From Nitrospirota bacterium (GTDB lineage Bacteria; Nitrospirota; Thermodesulfovibrionia; Thermodesulfovibrionales; Dissulfurispiraceae), in assembly GCA_021847795.1 (NCBI GenBank), contig JAJZPZ010000010.1:1-47643 (forward strand): a DNA stretch of 47,643 nucleotides, in the 5' to 3' direction. Shown here one piece after another: positions 42,043 through 47,643 of this stretch. Under the pieces are notes generated by a model, which worked only from the letters and a program-made list of their open reading frames with translations, was not told the DNA's origin and ran no database searches. The position numbers were made by a program, and so were the translations under genes. Each line of letters begins with the position of its first letter. Positions within the stretch are counted from its first letter, which is position 1.

Positions 42043-42927
42043 ATGAGATTACAGCGCACTATCAAGAAAGAAACATCGTTCCGCGGCATAGGCCTGCATA
42101 CCGGCAAGCACGCTGCGGTAAAGCTGAAACCTGCCCCCAGGGACACAGGCATAATCTTTTACCGCATAGACAAGGGCGCTATTATCAAGGCCAATATAAG
42201 CTCGGTCATTGATACCGCTTTCGCAACAACGATCGGCTTTGAGGGCGTTAAAATCAGGACCGTGGAACACCTTCTTGCCGCTGCCGCAGGCTTGGGCATT
42301 GATAATATGCTTATCGAAGTCGATGGCCCTGAGATACCGATCCTGGACGGGAGTTCCGCCGATCTCGTAGCGATCATCCTTGATGCGGGAATAGCAAAGC
42401 AGGGGAAGAAGATCTCCTTCATAAAAATCACGAAGCCCGTTATCTATGAGGACAACCATTCGAGGATTGTCGCCCTTCCCTACGACGGGATGCGCATATC
42501 CTATTATATCAGTTTTAACCACCACCTTCTGGGACACCAGGAACTCACCATGGACATCACGGAAGAAAACTTTGTAAAGGAGATCGCACCTGCAAGGACC
42601 TTCGGCTTCCTCCGTGACGTGGAGATGCTCCAGGCAAACGGGCTGGCAAAGGGCGGGTCCCTGGACAATGCCGTGGTAGTCGGTGATGACGGGATTTTAA
42701 ACGCCTCCGGGCTCAGATACAACGACGAATTCGTCAGGCACAAAATAATGGACACAGTCGGCGACCTGTCCCTGATCGGTTTCCCGATACAAGGGCACGT
42801 CATGCTTGAAAAGGCCGGGCATACTGCAAATGTAAAATTCCTGAAAAAGCTGGTCCAGTCGGCAGATTGCTACAATTTCCCTTCAGAAGTCGACCATTTA
42901 AACCACCGGGCGCTAAACTACAGCTAA
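42043..42927 (+). CDS. lpxC: UDP-3-O-acyl-N-acetylglucosamine deacetylase
   Basis: A 294-residue zinc enzyme for the committed step of lipid A synthesis. Zinc ligands H76 (TVEHLLAA), H233 (RHKIMD) and D237 (MDTVGDLSLIG) and the catalytic H260 (KAGHTAN) line up with the E. coli residues H79, H238, D242 and H265. This shows a lipopolysaccharide-type outer membrane. The start fits the family N-terminus (MRLQRTIKKETSFRGIGLHT), although no ribosome site is seen. A strong hairpin (42935-42991) ends the gene. Confidence 0.95.
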   Translation: MRLQRTIKKETSFRGIGLHTGKHAAVKLKPAPRDTGIIFYRIDKGAIIKANISSVIDTAFATTIGFEGVKIRTVEHLLAAAAGLGIDNMLIEVDGPEIPILDGSSADLVAIILDAGIAKQGKKISFIKITKPVIYEDNHSRIVALPYDGMRISYYISFNHHLLGHQELTMDITEENFVKEIAPARTFGFLRDVEMLQANGLAKGGSLDNAVVVGDDGILNASGLRYNDEFVRHKIMDTVGDLSLIGFPIQGHVMLEKAGHTANVKFLKKLVQSADCYNFPSEVDHLNHRALNYS

Positions 42928-42934
42928 AAAAAAG

Positions 42935-42996
42935 AGGGAATACCCAAGCTTTTGTACTTCCTGCTTAAAAAAAAATTTCTGGGTATTCCCTAATTT
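42935..42996 (+). terminator. Hairpin terminator after lpxC
   Basis: AGGGAATACCCA pairs perfectly with TGGGTATTCCCT (outer ends 42935 and 42991) across a long A/T-rich loop, followed by AATTTT. It lies between convergent genes, lpxC (plus) and the 23-residue peptide gene (minus), so it may serve both. Confidence 0.7.
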
Positions 42997-43020
42997 TCCG
43001 ACTACCGTCACATTCTGTAC

Positions 43021-43092
43021 TTATTTCTTCTTTGTCTTCTTGGCTGTTGACTTTGAAGCTGCCTTTTTTGCAGGAGCCTTTTTTGTTGCCAT
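43021..43092 (-). CDS. Very small Lys/Ala-rich basic peptide
   Basis: An open frame of 23 codons (MATKKAPAKKAASKSTAKKT, then KKK) with ATG at 43090-43092 and a strong site AAAGGGGGTGAACATACT. Eleven of 23 residues are lysine, and the composition is that of the tails of bacterial histone H1-like proteins. It could bind nucleic acid non-specifically or be a stand-alone H1-tail-like peptide. It faces lpxC convergently and has a terminator-like hairpin beyond it. The ribosome site and clean frame support translation. Confidence 0.6.
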   Translation of the reverse strand: MATKKAPAKKAASKSTAKKTKKK

Positions 43093-43154
43093 AGTATGTT
43101 CACCCCCTTTCGTCCCGCTAAGATGAAATAATGCAATTGTGCGGGAAAGCTTTA

Positions 43155-43700
43155 TTATCCTCTTCCCAACAGAGCGATTCTCTTCTCTGAAAGGATGCGT
43201 TTCAAACTGAAATCCTTATTCTTCTTCAGTTTATATTCGGATTCTTCAATTACCGTACAATTTATTTTTTTCCCGAACTTCTTCTCGATATTCTGCAATC
43301 CGATCAGGAGTGCAGGAGTAGACGGGCCTATTACAAATAAATCGACTATTGAAGGATCTTCACCCTCGGCATAGGCGCCGTAAATGAATGCGGTTTTTAT
43401 CCCGTTGGCTTTTAAAAGGCTCTTCAAGGCGCCGGGCAAGCCGAGTGATTTAGCAATGAGGTCTTTCAATTCGAAAAACAGGGGTGAGTTCTTGTTGGCC
43501 TGAAAGTATTTCAGGTTTGCGACTTTCTCGCTGGTTACTATTCCCATCTCTTCCAGTTTATCGAGTTCTCTTTTGACTCCGGATGGGTTTTTCCGCAGGA
43601 GTTTTGCTATTTCCCGGACGTAAAATCTTTCTTCCGGGCTGTTGAGCAGCAGGGCCAGGACATCTGCCCGTATCGACGATGAAAATAAGCTTCTAAGCAT
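43155..43700 (-). CDS. Winged-helix protein fused to a degenerate nucleotidyltransferase domain
   Basis: A 181-residue protein. Residues about 8-65 form an ArsR-like winged helix (REIAKLLRKNPSGVKRELDKL). Residues about 100-180 resemble a MNT-type nucleotidyltransferase: GAYAEGEDPSIVDLFVIG (108-125). In active members this reads GSxxRGxxxxxSDIDLLV; here Ser is Ala and the first catalytic Asp is Ile118, leaving only D120, so catalysis is unlikely. Such chimeras are known as probable regulators. A consensus promoter (43723-43751) and two palindromes upstream suggest tight, possibly self-, regulation. Confidence 0.82.
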   Translation of the reverse strand: MLRSLFSSSIRADVLALLLNSPEERFYVREIAKLLRKNPSGVKRELDKLEEMGIVTSEKVANLKYFQANKNSPLFFELKDLIAKSLGLPGALKSLLKANGIKTAFIYGAYAEGEDPSIVDLFVIGPSTPALLIGLQNIEKKFGKKINCTVIEESEYKLKKNKDFSLKRILSEKRIALLGRG

Positions 43701-43722
43701 TCGTTCTCCTCATCTGAATTTA

Positions 43723-43751
43723 AATATAAACGTTTGAATTCCATTTGTCAA
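43723..43751 (-). promoter_or_regulatory. Sigma-70 promoter of the winged-helix gene
   Basis: TTGACA (43746-43751) and TATATT (43723-43728) on the minus strand with a 17-base spacer. The predicted transcript start (about 43716) is 16 bases before the ATG, with AGGAG between. Confidence 0.78.
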
Positions 43752-43777
43752 CAAAAAAATTACATTTTGATACGATA

Positions 43778-43820
43778 GTTCTCTTTTAGAGAACATTCAC
43801 TTTAAATGAACGTTCGTTCA
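43778..43820. promoter_or_regulatory. Two palindromic operator candidates upstream of the winged-helix gene
   Basis: GTTCTC-TTTTA-GAGAAC (43778-43794) is a perfect palindrome with a 5-base spacer. TGAACG-TT-CGTTCA (43807-43820) is a perfect 14-base palindrome that also fits GAAC-N4-GTTC, the Gram-positive LexA box form. Both lie upstream of the -35, positions typical for an activator or for a repressor of a divergent unit. Confidence 0.55.
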
Positions 43821-43876
43821 ACAAAATGGATTATCTGTTCCTGATTGGAGATCGTGCTCTCCGCGGCGTGCGCGCT

Positions 43877-44497
43877 TTACGGCAGGAGAATATCTACTGC
43901 GCCCTTCCTCAGCAGTACCGGCTGAGTTCCCGTAACATCAACAATGGTTGAAGGCGCTGACGCATCTGTTCCGCCTCCGTCGATAATCAGGTCGAGGCGA
44001 CCGTCGAAATAATTCAGGACCGCCGGCGCGTCGCCGGCAGGGGGCATGCCGGATATGTTGGCGCTGGTGGCAGTTATGGGAAACCCCGATGCCACGGCCA
44101 GCTCGAGGGCGAACGACTCTCCGGGAATCCTTACCGCCACCCTGCTTTCCGAGACTATGTACGCGGGAAGTCCGGGCCGTGCCGCAAAAATCAGGGTCAG
44201 CGGCCCCGGCCAATATCTCTGCATGAGTTCCCGGGCGGATTCGCTGACCGCGTCGGTCAGCAGGTCCAGCTGATCCATACTGCCTATAATAAGGGGCATG
44301 GCTTTTCCCTTCGGCCGCTGCTTCAGGCGGTACAGTTTATCAACGGCAGCGCCGTTGTCGTACCCGGCCCCAAGCCCGTAGAAAGTCTCCGTCGGGTATG
44401 CAACGATCCCTCCGCCTTTGAGAACGGATATCGCACTGTTTATCGCTTCGATATGATTGTTGCGCGTAAGCTTCAGGATCATCCATTTATTATACAT
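43877..44497 (-). CDS. tsaC: L-threonylcarbamoyladenylate synthase (Sua5/YciO/YrdC family)
   Basis: A 206-residue enzyme that makes threonylcarbamoyl-AMP from Thr, bicarbonate and ATP for the t6A modification of tRNA. The YrdC fold signature is clear: GGIVAYPTETFYGLGA (28-43), KQRPKGKAMPLI (59-70), WPGPLTLIF, and ITATSANISGMPP. It lacks a Sua5 C-terminal domain, as in TsaC. The ATG at 44495-44497 is used; a second ATG five codons in is possible. Confidence 0.92.
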   Translation of the reverse strand: MYNKWMILKLTRNNHIEAINSAISVLKGGGIVAYPTETFYGLGAGYDNGAAVDKLYRLKQRPKGKAMPLIIGSMDQLDLLTDAVSESARELMQRYWPGPLTLIFAARPGLPAYIVSESRVAVRIPGESFALELAVASGFPITATSANISGMPPAGDAPAVLNYFDGRLDLIIDGGGTDASAPSTIVDVTGTQPVLLRKGAVDILLP

Positions 44498-44788
44498 GAG
44501 TCCCGCTGCCGGAACTCCGCTTAGCCGCTCACCTACCCTGCCCTCCTTCGATATACGTCTGAAGACAACACCTGTTTCAGTCTTTCTTCACCTTTTAACC
44601 CCTTTCCCTTTCCGTAGTGATCAGAGGATGGCTGATAAGAGACACTGAGGGGAAGGCCTTCGAACGGCTTCGGCAGCTCAAGCGCAGATAGGGATAATCG
44701 GAGCGAGCCGGCGCCTCGCAAGGTGGCTTGCATGCCGGCTGCCGGTCAGCAGGCACTTACATGCCTGAACAAAGGCAGGAAACCGCAT
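44498..44788. other. Non-coding stretch upstream of the riboswitch leader
   Basis: About 290 bases with no gene I can support on either strand. It contains short complementary stretches such as GCCGGC...GCCGGC near 44709-44737 and a run of CTTTTAACCCCTTTCCCTTT, but no recognisable RNA family. Confidence 0.4.
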
Positions 44789-44818
44789 TTGAAAAAAATA
44801 AACGGGAATACTTATAAT
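44789..44818 (+). promoter_or_regulatory. Candidate promoter for the riboswitch-caspase transcript
   Basis: TTGAAA (44789-44794) and TATAAT (44813-44818) with an 18-base spacer. The start would be near 44825, giving about 170 bases before the riboswitch. A closer promoter cannot be excluded. Confidence 0.45.
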
Positions 44819-44995
44819 AAGCTCAATTATACGTAGATGTAAGAAGAAGTATGGCGGTTCAGGCAGCACACTCCCTTTTTATTGAGCCTCGGATTCAACC
44901 GGTCTTTCACTTCAGGCATCAGGCGCATTCATTGTCCCTTTTCTCCGTCTACGCGTAATTGCAGGATCTTTGACAGCAGAAAAGCTTTCATGTTT

Positions 44996-45075
44996 CCGAA
45001 AGGGTAAACTCTGGGTGACCAGGGGGCACAAAGCCACGGGTCCTTTATATAAGGACAGCCGGGTTGCCGAAGAGC
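44996..45075 (+). ncRNA. c-di-GMP-I riboswitch (GEMM-I)
   Basis: Conserved blocks appear in order: AAAGGGTAAAC (44999-45009), a stem with GTGA tetraloop (CTGG-GTGA-CCAG, 45011-45022), the CACAAAGCCACGGG block (45027-45040), a stem GTCCTT...AAGGAC (45040-45056), and AGCCGGGTTGCCGAAG (45057-45072). This matches the GEMM consensus nearly base for base, including GNRA tetraloop and GCC-GGGTTGCCGAA end. The base aligned with Vc2 G20 is G, favouring c-di-GMP over the GEMM-Ib (3',3'-cGAMP) variant. It lies 110 bases before a caspase-like gene, with a terminator between. Confidence 0.92.
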
Positions 45076-45106
45076 AGTGCAGACGTTGCATACACCTCCG
45101 TTTAAG

Positions 45107-45139
45107 AGCCTGCTTCCCTTCCGGGGAGCGGGCTTTTTT
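45107..45139 (+). terminator. Intrinsic terminator in the riboswitch leader (expression platform)
   Basis: AGCCTGCTTCCC pairs with GGGGAGCGGGCT (G-U pairs allowed) around a TTCC loop, followed directly by six T residues. It lies between the riboswitch and the caspase-like start codon, so it must be read through for expression. Whether c-di-GMP turns it on or off cannot be told from the sequence. Confidence 0.85.
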
Positions 45140-45184
45140 GTTGTCGGGTCAGGACACTGAAACGATTAACCGGAGGAACACAGT

Positions 45185-46288
45185 ATGTTTAAACAGTCGG
45201 GGAGTATCTGGAATTTCCTGCGGCAGGGGCGGAAGAGCATCCGGTCAGGGCTGCATAATCGGAATATCCCGCCGGTTTCCGGCAGGCTTGCATCAACCTT
45301 TGTTGCCCTTTCGGCAATTCTCTCGATGAGCACCGCAACCTTTGCGCAAAAACCCGAGGCCGCCGTGATACAAAACGGAAAGGCCGCTGTCATCAAAGCC
45401 TACTCCGGGGCGGGAAATACCCCCCCTGATTCAGGCAAGCCCCTGGGCCGGGCAGACAAAAAGGTGGATGCTATTGCAGGCATATCCGACGGCAAAATAG
45501 CGAACGAATCCTGCCTTTACATCCTGGCTGTCGGAATAAACGAGTACAAAAACCCCAGGTACACGCTCAAATACGGCAGACCCGATGCAGAAGCCTTTGT
45601 GCAGGCAGTGGAAGAGCATGGCAAAAAGATTTTCAGCCGTATCGTGAAGCAGACGGTTTACGACACCCAGGCCACCCGCGAAAACGTGGAAAGCACTTTT
45701 CGTAAAATCATAGCAGAGGCGCGGCCCCAGGACGTATTCGTGTTCTATTATGCGGGACATGGGGTCATGAGCAAGGGGGGCCTCTTCAGGAAGCCGGAGT
45801 TCTACATGGCGCTTACGGATGTGACAAAATTATACGGGGACGACGAGCTGCTGGAACGCAGGGGATTCTCTGCGGAGATGCTCAGGGATTCCATTATGAA
45901 AATAAAGGCGCAGAAGCAGCTTGTGGTGCTTGACACATGCCATGCAGGCGGAGCGCTGGAGAGCTTTGCAGTCCATGAGGGGCCCGGCGGGAAGACCATC
46001 AGCAAGCTTGAAGGGAATACGGGGATTACGGTGCTTGCAGCATCCGGGGCGACGCAGTCGGCCACAGAGTTCAGGCAACTGGGGCACGGCGTATTCACCT
46101 ACGCCCTGATCAGGGGACTCGCCGGCGAGGCGGACAACGGGTCCTGCCCGGATGGAAGAATAACGGTCAAAGAGCTTGAGACCTATTTAAACGGCAAAGT
46201 GCCGGAATTAATAAGGCAATACGGAGGCAAGGCGCAAAACCCGAACAGCTTTGCCCGCGGCCGGGATTTCTCTCTCGGGATAAAATAA
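45185..46288 (+). CDS. Exported caspase-like (peptidase C14) protein
   Basis: A 367-residue protein. The first ~54 residues are a signal peptide with a long basic n-region and a hydrophobic core ending near TATFA-QK. Residues about 105-365 are a caspase-like domain with catalytic H192 (FYYAGHG) and C252 (LDTCHAGG). A strong GGAGG precedes the ATG, so the long leader is real. It is likely to act in the periplasm or outside, cleaving after Arg/Lys or Asp; specificity is unknown. Upstream are a c-di-GMP riboswitch and terminator. The gene that follows encodes a sigma-54 regulator. Substrates and processing are inference. Confidence 0.88.
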   Translation: MFKQSGSIWNFLRQGRKSIRSGLHNRNIPPVSGRLASTFVALSAILSMSTATFAQKPEAAVIQNGKAAVIKAYSGAGNTPPDSGKPLGRADKKVDAIAGISDGKIANESCLYILAVGINEYKNPRYTLKYGRPDAEAFVQAVEEHGKKIFSRIVKQTVYDTQATRENVESTFRKIIAEARPQDVFVFYYAGHGVMSKGGLFRKPEFYMALTDVTKLYGDDELLERRGFSAEMLRDSIMKIKAQKQLVVLDTCHAGGALESFAVHEGPGGKTISKLEGNTGITVLAASGATQSATEFRQLGHGVFTYALIRGLAGEADNGSCPDGRITVKELETYLNGKVPELIRQYGGKAQNPNSFARGRDFSLGIK

Positions 46289-46484
46289 TTCAAAGGATGA
46301 AGGCTGAGTTAAGGCCGAAGTATAAAGAGCATCCGCCCACCTCGCTTGCTGTAATCCCTCCAGGGATGTAATTCAAGCATAGCGAATAATACGACGAAAC
46401 CAATGAATCCGGTATTTACGCGGCAGCAGAGCAGGCAAAAATCAGTATAATTTTCGCTGATCAATACGGTAAAATGGTAGGGCT

Positions 46485-47643
46485 ATGGACAAGGTATTAA
46501 TTGTTGACGATGACGACATGATCCGCTTCACCATGAGCGAGATCATGGACAGCAACGGCTTTTTCCCCCTGGAAGCATCCAACGGCAGGCAGGCAATCGA
46601 AGTGCTCAGGAAGGAGCGGCCCGCAGCAGTCCTCCTTGACCTCAAGATGCCGGGCATGGACGGCATCGAAACCATGCAGGAACTCAGGAAGATAGCCCCC
46701 GACATCCCCATCATCATTGTGACTGCCTTTGGAGACATACAGACCGCGGTGGAGGCGATCAAGCTGGGGGCCTATGACTTCATCCTGAAGCCCCCGGATT
46801 TCGACAGGCTCATCCTCACCCTGAAGAGGGCGGCAGAGAAGCTGGAACTGGAGCGCGCGGTAAAGAGGCTCAACACCGCTGTTGAGACCTCCCTTGAGTG
46901 GCATCTGGGAAAAGGCCGGGTGATCAAGGGCATTATCGAGCAAATACACCAGGTGGCCTGGAGCGACTTCTCCGTAATCATCCAGGGGGAGACGGGGACA
47001 GGGAAGTCGACCATAGCCAGGATGATCCATAACCTGAGCAAAAGGGCAAACGGCCCCTTTACCATCGTGGACATGGGGGCTATACCGGAGACCCTTGTGG
47101 AAAGCGAACTCTTCGGGCATGAGCGGGGGGCCTTCACCGGGGCGGAAAAAAAGCGGAAAGGTTACTTCGAGATAACCGGCGGGGGTACCATCCTGATCGA
47201 CGAACTTGAAAACATGTCCCCCTACGTACAGAGCAAACTGCTGCGGGTGGTGGAGGAGCGGAATATCTGTCCCCTGGGCAGCACCCGGTCCGCAGAGATA
47301 GACGTCAGGATCATAGCTGCAACCAATACGGACATCAGGCAGGCAGTGCGGGAGAAGAAGTTCAGAGAAGACCTGTTCTTCCGCCTGGGGGAGTTCATCA
47401 TTGACCTGCCCCCTTTGCGGGAGAGGGTTGATGATATTCCGTTTCTTGCGCAGAAGTTCTTCCGGGAAGCTGCAGCGGAACTCAACAAGCAGATGGAAGA
47501 GGTCTCGGACGATGCGGTCAGCCTCCTGCGGCAGTATCCCTGGCCCGGCAATGTGAGGGAACTGAAAAACGTGATCAGGAGGGCCGTCCTCCTCTGCAGC
47601 GGCGACTCGGTCACCGCTGAACATATCGACCTCCTCGTCGGAG
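46485..47643 (+). CDS. NtrC-family sigma-54 response regulator, 3' end outside the window
   Basis: 386 codons are present; the C-terminal DNA-binding part is cut off. The receiver starts MDKVLIVDDDDM, with phospho-acceptor Asp in LLDLKMPGMD. The AAA+ domain has GETGTGKST (Walker A), GAFTGA, and the Walker B ILIDELEN. It closely resembles the regulator at 30846-32216, sharing IKLGAYDFILKPPDFD, so the two are paralogues. The ATG (46485-46487) has only a modest GGTAGGGCT site. It follows the caspase-like gene by 196 bases with no gene between. Confidence 0.92.
   Translation, partial: MDKVLIVDDDDMIRFTMSEIMDSNGFFPLEASNGRQAIEVLRKERPAAVLLDLKMPGMDGIETMQELRKIAPDIPIIIVTAFGDIQTAVEAIKLGAYDFILKPPDFDRLILTLKRAAEKLELERAVKRLNTAVETSLEWHLGKGRVIKGIIEQIHQVAWSDFSVIIQGETGTGKSTIARMIHNLSKRANGPFTIVDMGAIPETLVESELFGHERGAFTGAEKKRKGYFEITGGGTILIDELENMSPYVQSKLLRVVEERNICPLGSTRSAEIDVRIIAATNTDIRQAVREKKFREDLFFRLGEFIIDLPPLRERVDDIPFLAQKFFREAAAELNKQMEEVSDDAVSLLRQYPWPGNVRELKNVIRRAVLLCSGDSVTAEHIDLLVG

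Noticed and set aside
46497-47624. Long minus-strand open frame opposite the second NtrC regulator
   Set aside because: The plus strand encodes an unambiguous receiver/AAA+ protein; the minus frame has no features.

Overview
The window looks like a chromosomal segment of a Gram-negative anaerobe. Gene content (lpxC for lipid A, sigma-54 regulators, a 13-haem cytochrome with a cytochrome b partner, HD-GYP and HDOD signalling proteins, a c-di-GMP riboswitch) and gene order fit Nitrospirota (Thermodesulfovibrionia-like) or a related deep lineage. This placement is an inference from gene content; no 16S gene is present. Most genes are on the minus strand and many overlap by 1-8 bases.

Layout. 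1-6.6 kb: start of a receiver protein, tadA, a YtxH/DUF948 pair, an HD-GYP/HDOD/small-protein signalling cluster, a two-gene inositol-phospholipid pathway and an Hsp20. 6.9-17.5 kb: housekeeping genes (recO, bifunctional nuclease, era, aminotransferase, alr, tatA, mobA, MEMO-like, dnaB, rplI) plus a C39 peptidase/TPR/PA2779-like envelope module. 17.8-21.9 kb: a rhomboid protease, then a plus-strand respiratory module (small membrane protein, 13-haem cytochrome c, cytochrome b). 22.0-26.2 kb: a visibly A+T-richer island with an ATPase, a PD-(D/E)xK nuclease and an N6-adenine methyltransferase. It has its own sigma-70 promoter, a cluster of palindromic operator-like sites, and an attC-like palindrome at its 3' end. 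26.2-39.9 kb: a dense minus-strand block galU-hsp20-lon-thiL-DUF2062-rimO-site-2 protease-NtrC regulator-PAS hybrid kinase-trmH. 40-44.5 kb: tRNA-Leu, tldD, lpxC, a 23-residue Lys/Ala peptide gene, a winged-helix/degenerate nucleotidyltransferase protein and tsaC. 44.5-47.6 kb: a c-di-GMP-I (GEMM) riboswitch followed by an intrinsic terminator ahead of an exported caspase-like protease, then a second NtrC-type regulator cut by the window end.

A second theme is repeats. At least four sequence families of degenerate 7-base tandem repeats, usually arranged as inverted arms, fill intergenic spaces. Several also sit in frame inside genes: alr carries four copies of a 13-residue repeat, and smaller insertions occur in thiL, rimO and the TPR lipoprotein.

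The most interesting candidates are the riboswitch-controlled caspase-like protein, the ATPase-nuclease-methyltransferase island with its operator cluster and attC-like end, the cytochrome module with a shared membrane-anchor motif, and sigma-54 promoter matches upstream of the hybrid kinase and directly against the lpxC start codon.
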